A stretch of 64,000 bases of DNA from Solenopsis invicta (lineage: Eukaryota > Arthropoda > Insecta > Hymenoptera > Formicidae): contig NC_052671.1 in NCBI RefSeq assembly GCF_016802725.1, forward strand, positions 14,403,231-14,467,230, written 5' to 3'. Position numbers and translations under genes: made by a program. The notes beneath the pieces are model-generated. The model saw only the letters and a list, made by a program, of their open reading frames with translations. It did not search any database and was not told where the DNA came from. This document shows positions 12,362 through 21,900 of this stretch, piece by piece (within the stretch, counting starts at the first letter, position 1; each line of letters begins with the position of its first letter).

Positions 12362-13364
12362 GGGCGCGCGAGCATCTCCCGCGACGACGCGTGTATTTGG
12401 ATATTTTTAGAGTGTGGGTGAATCACTGTTTGGCCGAGCGCAGCCGCGCGCTGCTCACCGGCACCAGCACCGACAGCTAAATCACCGATTTCAGAAATAA
12501 CGACCGCGGAAATTAATAATCCCCCTGGTGCCCCGCAAAAAGTCCCGTCTTCCCCTTCTTCGCGCGCGACGGTCCAAGTGGACCAGTTGTCTTGCGACGG
12601 ACGGTTATACGCGTCCCACGTCTCGCGGCCTTTGTTATTATCGCATGCACGATTGGGCGCTATTTTATATTACTGATCAAAATTGCCGCGACGGCGACGG
12701 CGCTCGCGCGCGTCTTGTTTCGTCTCATGAGATATTCGCTGTCCAAGCCCCCCATGTCCCGTCGTATGGAATTCCTCGTCCGTGTCTACACGCGAGTAGT
12801 CTCGCCCGGCCGCATTATGACTCGCATTCCTACTCGCAACATCAGATCGTTATCGTTTTATCTTTCCAGCCATCATCGTTGTGTCTTCGACACGGTTACA
12901 GCGTGGGCAGAGGAGACTATGATGATAAGAAACCGAACTTTTTTTTTCCCCCCGCTGCTTTTACGATCGATCATTAGCTCCTTCTTTCCTCCGCCGTGCG
13001 ATCTCCATTGTTCTCAATACAATGAATACAATAATATCTTGGAAGGAGGAGAATTTTTCGACAGCGGCAAGTATTTAAGTTGCACGCATTGTTCCAAATG
13101 CATTTAGTGACGCGATATTTTACAGCTTTGCGAAGCCCGATCAAGAGTCGTTGGGAAAAAGGTAACGCGGTAACGTTGAAGGTTGAAGGGACGCTTCCCC
13201 CCGTTCTATACTCATTCATTATGTATTTTAATAAGGCGAGCAGGCGAACGGCAAATATATACGCGACTGCGTGCACCTGCGTTCGCTTATAGTCGAGCGC
13301 CTAACCGACCACGTTGCTTACTACTAGCAGCTCGTAAAACGGGCGAACCTCGGTCTAGTACGTA

Positions 13365-13390
13365 GGTCTAGACCAGGCCTGGACTAGACC
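13365..13390. repeat. 26-bp near-perfect palindrome
   Basis: Two 10-bp palindromes, GGTCTAGACC and CCAGGCCTGG, overlap, and a closing ACTAGACC makes a 26-bp palindrome with one mismatched pair. A further GGTCTAG lies at 13352. The word GGTCTAG/CTAGACC thus occurs three times in 39 bp. Confidence 0.75.
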
Positions 13391-13599
13391 AACGAGACGG
13401 CGAATCCGAAATAAGCCCCTGTATTCTATTTCGAGGCCGACACGCCGCACCATACAGTACGGTCGGTGTCGGTATAACACGCTAATGATTCCTTCGTCGA
13501 CCTCTCTTGCTCCCGTCCTCCTTTTGTGTATACGTGCCACTGTCATTGCGCCCTGTTTGGACGCATCGGGGGTTTAAAGTTGCGTCTGATTCAGTTGGT

Positions 13600-13900
13600 G
13601 TTTAATCAACAAAATATTTTTTTAAAATATCTAATTAATAGAGTATTTAAAAAATGAATTTAGAAATATTTAACCAATAAAATGTATTTAAAAAAAAGCT
13701 ATATTTAAAAAAATATTGAATCAATAAAATGTATTTAAAAAACATATTTAAATAACAGAGTATTTAAAAGGTATATTTAAAAAATGCCTATTCAATAAAA
13801 TGTATTTAAAAATCAGTATTAAAAAAATATTTAATTAACAGAATATTTAAAAGTACATTTAAAACATGTTTAATTAATAAAGTATATTTTAAAAAATCAT
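13600..13900. repeat. Degenerate AT-rich tandem repeat
   Basis: AATAAAATGTATTTAAAAA-like words recur about every 25-70 bp (for example near 13675, 13724, 13793), with variants such as ACAGAGTATTTAAAAG. Irregular spacing; decayed minisatellite. Confidence 0.65.
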
Positions 13901-16830
13901 CGTATTTGCTTATTGATTTCTTGCCTGTTACTAGCTCAATAATTTTTCAGCAATTAATGTTTTCGGTAAACCGTACTAGATATTGTAAGATTTTTTATAA
14001 CAGTATAGTCTGTTTTAAATAGCATACGCACGTCTGGGATATAAATTTAGACGTTTAAATGGGGATAGCGGCACTTTCGTATTGAAAATGTCGCCAGACT
14101 TTATAATACGTTGCTAATTATTAATATTCATTATTGTTAATAAAAAAGTAAATTGAATATATTTCACTTTATAAAATGATTTGGATATGATATTTCCCAC
14201 TATCTGTAAATCATGATTAACGCTGAGTAATGTAGATAAATAAATAAATCAAGTGTTCACTAAACATAATTAATACCCGAGCAGGTTTATAACCGAGCTG
14301 CTCTGTTAAACCTGGCTGCTTTAATTTCTTTTTAATTAATAGTGATATCCAATTACTATAATTAATTTTTAACGAGTGACGATAATCCGCGCTAATGATA
14401 TTGCACGTCGTAAATCCAAAATATATTGCATTGCAGTCAAGCCTACGAGCAACATGAAACATTCATTCGTGATTTACACTTCACGATTTCAATGTGCACA
14501 TGGAACATATACATAATATTTTTAACAATGTCACAATTTTGACAAAGTACTTTCGACGTTGCATTTAACGGGACTCAAATATTCTAAAATTGTTACTACT
14601 ACAGAATTAATCGATTACGTAAAGAAAAGTAACGAAAAATGAGACAACACAATTTCGTACGAAAGATGTGACATCCATTCGTTTTATAGTGATGTTCATG
14701 CGACAGGAGATGTGTTGTGTAGAAGAGAGTTAACTTTCTCACTTTGATTTATCATAAGCAAGTTATATGATTCCCCGTGTATTCGATATTCCACATTTTA
14801 AGTGCATTTCAATGTGCCTAATCTGTATCTATCATCGAATTTCCTACCCTAATTCATCAAGTTGTGCAACAAAGCGAATCGATACGTCTTTAAAAATAGA
14901 AGAAAACGTGCCAGAGACATTCTTTCGTTTTCTCACATCTGGCTCGTACACAACTTCCTTTTTTTCTCTCTCTCTTTTTCTCATTCATTCGCGCAGTAAC
15001 ATCCACCTCTTTCTATCTTGTTCTTGTTCGCTCGCGTGGTGTCTTCCGTTCCCGCTCACGTCCGCGTGACTCATGTCGCGGCGTGCGACGACGCGCCTCG
15101 GTAAGTGTCGCCGTCTCTCGGGGATTTCGGGAACCTCGTCGGGGATTCTCCCCCCACTACCGCGTGCGCGGAGCCGCGAAACGTCTTCGGCGGTGGGGAT
15201 GCCCCGTCGTTGCGGTGGGGGCCGCAGACGGAGGGAGGAGAGGGTTAGCCACGGCAAAACTTTTGTCCATTCACGGCCGACACGCTCCTAATTGGGAGTA
15301 CGCTCCGAGGTCTCGTTCCACGCGCACGGATGCTGCTGGACCGGACCGGAACTGATACTTAGGAATCGTATTCCTTTTTCCTCTCGCGCTCGCGATTGAC
15401 ACTCACGATCGAGTGCATCAGGGATGTTCTATTTATCTTATCGAATCTACGGCACGTTAATCGTCGATCGAAATTATTTTTCTTCGAAAAATTATGTTCT
15501 TCAGGCAGAAAAATGCCATTGTAAGTTGTGCGCGCGTTTAAAAGTAAATCTGATAAAGAGGTTAATAAAAATTAAATTTGTCAAGCGGCAAACGCAGATT
15601 CGGACATGCGAAAACTTGTTTTTGCGTCCTTTATACTCCGCATGTCAACGTGTATTTGTCAGCATTCATGCATGCTTATCTAAAGGAAGTTATATTCGCT
15701 ACACACACATATTCACATATGTCAATGCAATTTCCGTTCGGTAAACAGAAAGTTTGATCACTAGAATTGAATGTAGTATTTTTTTTTCAATCATGGTCTT
15801 GAGAGTTGCTATTTCGTGTCGAAATTGCAGACATTGTTGCAACGATTTTTTTTACAGATTTGTTTTATAGAAACAGGATGGATTCGCGACGACCTAATTT
15901 TCCAAAATTCCGCACGACTAGCTCGATTCGACTGTAGTCGAAAGAGTGTAGACAAAATTCGTTATTTGATATTAATTCTACGTTTCTATAAATTCTATAA
16001 TGTAAATTATTAACGCTATTTTACAAGTGTTCGCATTTGATTCAACTTGAAAGATTTTAAAAAAATTTCCTGTAAATCGCGTACAAGCAGAACAAATGGC
16101 TTTTTGACGAAATCATTTTTTGCGATCATAAAAATGTTTCAAAGTTACAATTCTGATTGACAGACACGGAGAAAATGATCGGTGGAAATGTAAATGATTT
16201 TGCGCAAGTTTTTTCACAGTTGTGCAACAATGACGAATCAGCGTCGATATGAAAGTCAATATGATGATGTCGAGAAATGTACCATGCTAACGAGCTGGGA
16301 GACTCACTCGATTGTCGTCGATAGCGCGCGGAGTCAGAAAATTGCGCTGCAATCTTGTGCGCGTCGCCAGACGTACGGAGCAATGCACTTTATTCCGTTG
16401 CGCGCGTTTTGTCATACGGATGCTTTTATGGAATTACCATGAAAGAAACTACAGAGACCCGTCAAAAAGAAATCTGGCGTATAATTCCTATTATAATCGC
16501 AGTCTTTCGCCTTTTGTTGCTGGTCGCGGCTCTGATCTAATGATGCCTCTAAAGTGACAGGCCATTTGCAACTTTGCCTGATTTAGAAACCGCGTCGAAT
16601 TAAAAGTACGAATTCGCACTGCTCAGCTACCGCGTCGCAGCGAGGGAAGTTAATTCGCTTTCACGATTTGCAATTCGATCGGAAACGTTTTCGTGTGTTC
16701 TACTTGTTCAGACGTTACATTATGATATGAATAATTTTAGCAAAATGATCGTAGAAATGTCCTTAATAGTTCAATTATCGCTGCATCTTACTTTCAACAA
16801 AAAATCCGACTTTTTAATTCCGTTTCTCTT

Positions 16831-16869
<39 letters not shown>

Positions 16870-19620
16870 ATCTCTCTGTAAATATTTTATTTATATTTTC
16901 TTAGTGAAATGTAAAAGCGCAAAATTTTGTCAAGCGATATTTATGGTTTAACAAAGATTTGACCTGGAGAAACTTTGGTTTTCCCAGGTTAGACGAGCGG
17001 CGTGCCTACGTCATTAGCTCGTAGCCTAATCAATAGACATAATTATGAAACTATGCGCCATTAATAGTCCCGAGCCGCGCGGGTCATAATCTCGTGGTGA
17101 AGGACGGTGCGGTACTAGTTCGCGCGTTATTAAGCGGGTGTATTTTATAGGAAACCGGTAGTTGGGTAATAACGAGCGAGGGTTGCCAACGTTCGATTAT
17201 GGTTCCTTAACATTATTACATGCTAAAAGAGAATAACTAATAAAATGCTTTGTATTGCGCCCCTCAAGCAATATTGAATCAATTACGGTGTTGGAAAATT
17301 TCAACGCTTACGTTTAACATACATGTACACATGCCTCCATTAATAGCAACAATATCAATCCGTTAACTGGCATTTTATAAAATTATTTCCAAGCAACAGT
17401 AAATAATTACGAACAAGAATTGGAAAGCTAGCTATAATATTTAAAATAAATATACACGTTTCACTTTGCTGACTTATAGAAAATCTGTTAATGTTTTATT
17501 TTTTAATAAATAATGCATAGGACATATATCGGATTTTTTTCCCTGAATTGGTTTATAGGGCACGAAAAAAAAAAAAATTATCAACTATTGATATATCCGG
17601 TAAAACACTGAACTCTTTCAACGAGTCGTCGTTCATTGACATTTGTCCGATTCCTTCCTTTTTTCGTCACGCGCTTGACTTTCCGCTAATCAAAGGATGC
17701 GACAATCGTTTGCACTTCCTGTGGCCAGTCATTAACATCGGCACGTTTCAAGTGGGGCTTTATCGTTTATCAGCTAGCGACAACCCCCTTCTATGTCGGC
17801 CACTTTGCCGCAAGTCGGCCGCGCGCCATCCCCAAATCGCTAAACTATCCTCCAAACACCAAGTACCGCACTAGGGAAACTTCGACGTTAGCCACCCTCA
17901 CACCTTCGCCGTTTGACCCTAGAATCGGCCAAGTGGCCGAGAATCTGACCAACGAGCAATTACGGGCGAGGTGCCGAAAGATTTTGCGGTAGAAGATTTA
18001 CCACCAACGGACACATTATTTACCGAGCTAACTGAAGAGCAATTCTATTTTCGAGAGATACGCCCGGAGAGATGACTCGCATCGCTCGATAGTGATGTTT
18101 GACAAAACGTTTCGAACGTACAAATTATCTTAATGAGCGGGCGACTTATAAATCACGCGGCACACTGACAGTTATACATTCGTCAGCCACGGGCACATTA
18201 AATCCTTTCTAATTTCTTCTCATTTGGCCTTCGCGAGATGACAGATCGTTCTTTTTTTTCTTACTAATGGTCAACGATACAAATAGTCCCAATGACAGAA
18301 CTTACGGCAAATCGGTCTTAATGGATATCGGTAGCTCGCATTACTCGTCAATATTCGTCAGAGAAACGCGGTGATTTAATTTTTCCTCATTAACTGCCGT
18401 CCCCCGATGGACGTAGCGCCGATTCGTCAACGGTTATCGAAACAGACGAATTTGTATATGAACACACTCGCGAAATACACTCTCTTAAACAGCACGTTGT
18501 AATTAACTTGCTTCGATATTCCGCCTGTCAATTAAATCCGTACGTGCTCGCTCTAAGAATCGCGCGCGGATGCTGCCAGATGATGTGACAGATGAAACGT
18601 TTTTATTTATCGGCAAGTAAATTTCACAAAAATTTTACTTAAAGTAACGCGCGACAGTTTACCGGCGAAAATCCGATACACAGCGGTCACTAATGACGAA
18701 CGTACACGATTCCGAAGCAGATACGAAAAGCGATCGTAAGCATTGATAATTCATGTCTTTCTGAACTTATTTTAGTAAGTAAAGAAATTGACGTGTCGCG
18801 CAGTGCGCACAGAGTCTAACGTGTATTAAAATTTTAATCGACGGATCCGACGATTTTCTCGACTTTATTTCTCACTTTGCGCCCCGAAAAAATGTTATTT
18901 ATAATCTTATATTAATATTTCACTTTCCTTTATGAAATTCTCACTCCCGCAACTCCGCAAACACTTTCGCAATCAATTAAAATACTCGCGGGGACCGCGG
19001 ATGTCGAAACAAATGTGAAATTCGTCCATTTTACACGAAATCATATTTAATTGCAGTTGTAATGACACGTCACGTACCGCGAGGCTAATCATCTTACCTA
19101 ACAGTTTCTAATAGTTTTCTCTATGCGCGAGTATGCACGAGTCATCGTAACCAGTAACAAATATCACAATGTTGAGCGTTTTCTTATCGATTTTCGTCAG
19201 CTCTCCGTTTAAATCGTTTCGACAGTCGTATACTGTCATTCACAACTCTTTTTCTTTTGCTTTAGCCGATTCGATTGACAGTTATCGAGACCACAGGTCC
19301 GGGACATCGCGACGACGTTAATAGCGCAATACCAACGCCTGGTGTTTAAACAGAAAACTCGGGGCTTTGCGAGGCGCGTGTATTTTTCTTTCGAATTACG
19401 CGAAGCGATCTCGTCCCGCGGTAAATACCGGCAACGGTATCGAATGACTGTGTGTTACCCGCATCGAGTAGATTTTCTGATTTAAACGTTCCTACTAGCA
19501 GCGGCGAACGCGTGACACGGTCGAACCCTCCGGCAACCCTCCGGGATTATCTCACCCCATGCCAACGCGGAGCGGCCCATTTCCGGATATACGTAGAATG
19601 AACGCACACCTACAAAGGTC
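13901..19620. other. Intronic DNA proximal to cut exon 1, no gene seen
   Basis: Mostly unique sequence with a (CT)n run (16833-16865). A short ATG frame at 15073 meets a GTAAGT at 15105, but ten codons are too few to support an exon. The 17.0-19.6 kb part is moderately GC-rich and repeat-poor, the most likely place for intronic enhancers. No specific binding sites are claimed. Confidence 0.5.
16833..16865. repeat. (CT)n microsatellite
   Basis: Near-pure CT run. Confidence 0.9.
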
Positions 19621-19621
19621 T

Positions 19622-19644
19622 TCTCTCTCTCTCTCTCTCTCTCT
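19622..19644. repeat. (CT)n microsatellite 330 bp inside intron 1 of cut
   Basis: An almost pure CT run, continued imperfectly to about 19660. On the transcribed strand it is (GA)n, the binding sequence of GAGA factor. Its place just downstream of the first exon is where GAGA sites are often found. A regulatory role is inference; it may be an ordinary microsatellite like the others in this window. Confidence 0.7.
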
Positions 19645-19973
19645 TTCTCTGTTTCTCGCCCTCTCGTAACGCAAAATACACCCGATCGCGCGGCACACTC
19701 TCGTGATCACTTGGCTCTCGCGTGACCCAAAATACTCGGCCTATCCGCACTAATCCTCGTCACCGGAGCAACGTGCACGCAGTTGCGACGATCGCGATCA
19801 CTTTCCTCCGTCACGTAACGGAAGGATACTTCCCTTTACGTTCGCACTCTATCATCGGCGCAACGCCAGACTCTTTTTTCCGGTCGAAGAAGATATCGGT
19901 TTCACACTTTCGCGACGCGGGGGAGAATTCGCACTGATCAGCGGCACTACCCGTTGGGAGCGTGACGTGGTGC

Positions 19974-19982
19974 ACTTACCTG
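19974..19982 (-). other. Splice donor of cut exon 1 (CAG|GTAAGT)
   Basis: On the minus strand the sequence reads CAG|GTAAGT, a full match to the U1 consensus, directly after the FWQQ codons. The exon's last base is 19980. This is the strongest single splice signal seen next to a coding-like frame in the window, and it fixes the gene's direction. Confidence 0.8.
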
Positions 19983-20078
19983 TTGCCAGAAGTGGGCGAG
20001 CGTGAACAAGGGCTCCTTCTTGTAGAGCCATTCCATGGTCGTTATATTCCGCGAGTTGGCCTCCGCGGAGGCCTGCAT
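19980..20078 (-). CDS. ct: Minimal AUG-initiated part of the cut first exon
   Basis: If translation needs an AUG, this is the first one in frame. The codon at 20076-20078 has A at -3 and gives 33 residues before the splice donor. The start resembles the fly protein in beginning with Met-Gln and reaching the conserved W..KKE block within about 15 residues. This is the conservative start choice. The longer ATG-less frame is listed as a separate entry because it may be translated from a non-AUG codon or joined to an upstream exon. Confidence 0.55.
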
Positions 20079-20438
20079 GCTGGCCAGTGCCGCTGAGTTC
20101 AGACCCGCTAGTATGGGCTGCTGGAGCGCCGCAGTCACGACGGAGGTGTTGCTACCGGCTACCAGATTGGCGTGGTACACGGTCGCGGTCGGCGCATCCT
20201 CCGAACCACCAGTAGCCAGTAGTTGGGCCCCGATCGGCGCTGACGGCCCCTGGAGCCCCAGTGACGAAGCCACTTTGACGGCTTCGAGCTTCTCCGGCGG
20301 GCGCAAAACTGCTCTTCCTCGTTTGCCGCCGCCGCCTCCGCCGCCGCCGTCGTCGTCGTCGTCGTTGCCTCCTCCGCCTCCGTTGCCGGTCGCACTCGGG
20401 GAACACGTTTTAGGCGGCGGTTCCGTCGGTACCGTCTC
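19980..20438 (-). CDS. ct: First coding exon of homeobox gene cut (partial, N-terminal)
   Basis: This reading frame is open for 153 codons, from just after an in-frame TGA (20439-20441) to a consensus splice donor, CAG|GTAAGT, whose GT is at 19978-19979. The exon ends in phase 0. Its last 19 residues are MEWLYKKEPLFTLAHFWQQ. The pattern W..KKE......FWQQ matches what I recall of the extreme N-terminus of Drosophila Cut, just before its coiled coil. Cut is a nuclear CUT-repeat homeodomain transcription factor that specifies external sensory organs, wing margin, tracheal and renal cells. The first in-frame ATG is at 20078 (peptide MQASAEANSRN, A at -3), about 14 residues before the W..KKE motif; fly Cut also starts with MQ and has a short leader. 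The 120 codons upstream contain no ATG but look coding (Gly/Asp run, then Ala/Gly/Ser-rich). The coiled coil, CUT repeats and homeodomain must lie beyond the window. Identity is likely; the start is uncertain. Confidence 0.72.
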
Positions 20439-20568
20439 TCACAGCCGGCAGTCCACGGCGCAGCGCGTAGCGTACTGTCACGCGTCCACTCGGCGGCTCG
20501 CGCTTTCGTCTCACTGCCACGCGATGAGCATCGCCGGGCCGACACTCTCCCGCGGCGACAGAGCGCAT
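20410..20568 (-). other. Upstream ORF overlapping the cut frame
   Basis: An ATG at 20566-20568 opens 52 sense codons ending in TAA at 20410-20412. The frame differs from that of cut. Its end overlaps the start of the open cut frame (20413-20438) by 26 bases. Inside it is a second short uORF (20511-20531, six codons). If the transcript starts above 20568, both would act as uORFs limiting initiation at 20078. The product is Arg-rich and matches nothing I know, so no function is claimed. A +1 slip or one surplus assembled base in the overlap would give the cut frame an AUG. Confidence 0.3.
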
Positions 20569-21900
20569 TCGACCTTCAGCAGTTTCCCCCTCGTGAAAGA
20601 GTGCGTATGTGTTTCCAATGATCGTGCGTCGCGACCGTTTATCGATTCGTTATCAATCTCTGTCTATCGATTCTTCGATCGGTCACTACTCCGTCGTTCC
20701 GAGCGCCGATCGTCTGGACCTTACAGGATATTTGCAGCGCGATTCGTTCACAAGCAACGTTGAATCAGATCGCGCACAACTTGGAATTCTGACGGGCCAG
20801 ACAGGGCAGATAGTCTCACGTTTCCCGAAAACGCGCTCGGTACCGCGACATCATCAGCACTGTGCTAGGCGTCTCGAACTTGCTCGATCGACGGACCGCG
20901 TTGATCCATGTCATTCGTCACCGTGTCATCGGTCACTGCTATCAGACGGTCACGGAGCTCCTTGGGTCAGATCGTCGAGATCGCACAGTCCCTCACAGAT
21001 ACGATCCGCCGGTGTCGACGTCGCGCTCCTCTTCGTTCACGCAGCGATGACGATGATGCGAGCAGACCTCTACTACTCGCTGCCGCATCACACGACACGC
21101 ATCACGAAAACGGAGCAACAGTGTTTCTCACTCGCGTCGGGTTTCTCACAGCCGGGAGCAAGTCAACCGCGACACTCGCGCACTTCGGCGGGGGGGTGGT
21201 GGTGGTGATGGGTGCACAATATCGAATACACAAAAAAGAAAAACAATCACGACGATGATGTGAGCACGGAGTCTCCTCCAGTCACACGAGGAAGATCACT
21301 TCGAGATTTGGAACACTTAATTGGTGACACTTGAAGGTAACACTTCGATACCCCGCGCGATTTCGAAATCTGCTTTCCTCGTAATCCGTTCTCCAGCAGA
21401 GAGTCTCTTCTTGAATCTCGTCGGTGTCAATATCTGACGGCGGGCAATACAATGTCTCGCGTCCGGTGCCTTCCTCCGTCGAAAGGCAGAGTGGCGAAGA
21501 GACGACTGCTATTTTTTTTTTCTCGATATCCACCTCCTCTCTCTTTTCCTCCTTCCTCGTTTCGTGTGGTTACACTGACGCACCCGGGTCGCGAACCCTT
21601 TCGTCCGCTCTCGTCCGGATGACCTCAAGAAGAGAGAACGAGACCCGTCCTAGCAGGCTCCTAACCTGAAACTAAGAGCTACCGGACGGACGATGCAATG
21701 CCTGGAGGAGGTGCAGAGCCAATGGTGGGAGATAGGCGGGATCCGCGAGCCGTAGTGGGGTAGTCCAACCCCCCACACGACCAATCTTGGACTCTGGGAG
21801 CGTCCCCACTACGGCCGCGCGCCGTCTGATCTCGGAAAGGACACCGCGCGAGTGGGGATAAGCCGCGGGAAGGAGCGGGAGGCCGCGGAAAGAAGCGGAG
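20439..21900 (-). promoter_or_regulatory. Candidate promoter / 5'UTR region of cut, CpG-rich
   Basis: This GC- and CpG-rich block lies immediately upstream of the cut exon and ends in a run of G-rich and C-rich words near 21.7-21.9 kb. I see no clear TATA box. Such TATA-less, CpG-rich leaders are usual for hymenopteran developmental genes. A compound inverted repeat (21749-21815) lies inside. No transcription start can be fixed from sequence alone. Confidence 0.4.
21749..21815. repeat. Compound inverted repeat (two-part hairpin)
   Basis: GCCGTAGTGGGG (21749-21760) pairs perfectly with CCCCACTACGGC (21804-21815). Nested inside, AGTCCAA (21762-21768) pairs with TTGGACT (21787-21793). The two stems would stack with an asymmetric bulge on one side. 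The hairpin lies about 1.7 kb upstream of the cut AUG in the probable promoter/leader. Confidence 0.7.

Larger units (their letters stand above)
11566..13570. other. CpG-rich intronic stretch, possible regulatory DNA
   Basis: GC-rich block with a (CG)n run (12129-12150), a (GCTC)n run (12326-12361) and a palindrome cluster (13352-13390). Frames of up to 171 codons are present on the plus strand but have ordinary composition, overlap each other in two frames and lack recognisable motifs. Confidence 0.45.
1..19979 (-). other. Proximal part of a long first intron of cut (inferred)
   Basis: From the donor at 19979 down to base 1 I found no reading frame with conserved content and no pairing acceptor-donor exon that would continue the coiled-coil part of Cut. 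The stretch is a mix of unique DNA and the repeats listed separately. A very long first intron would fit a developmental regulator. The intron assignment depends entirely on the exon at 19980-20438 being cut. Confidence 0.5.

Noticed and set aside
12528..13107. Overlapping 149- and 171-codon plus frames
   Set aside because: Two different phases are open in the same GC-rich DNA and neither shows a motif or wobble bias.
15073..15112. Short first exon: ATG followed by ten codons and GTAAGT
   Set aside because: A single donor match and ten codons are within chance expectation. No acceptor or continuation could be linked.
20304..20306. Start of the cut exon at 20306
   Set aside because: The codon there is TTG, not ATG, and nothing favours it over other codons in the ATG-less extension.
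20035..20763. Plus-strand frame of 242 codons with a poly-Pro/Ser run
   Set aside because: It is the antisense shadow of the cut exon and its (GGC)n/(GAC)n run. The minus strand has the splice donor and the conserved motif.
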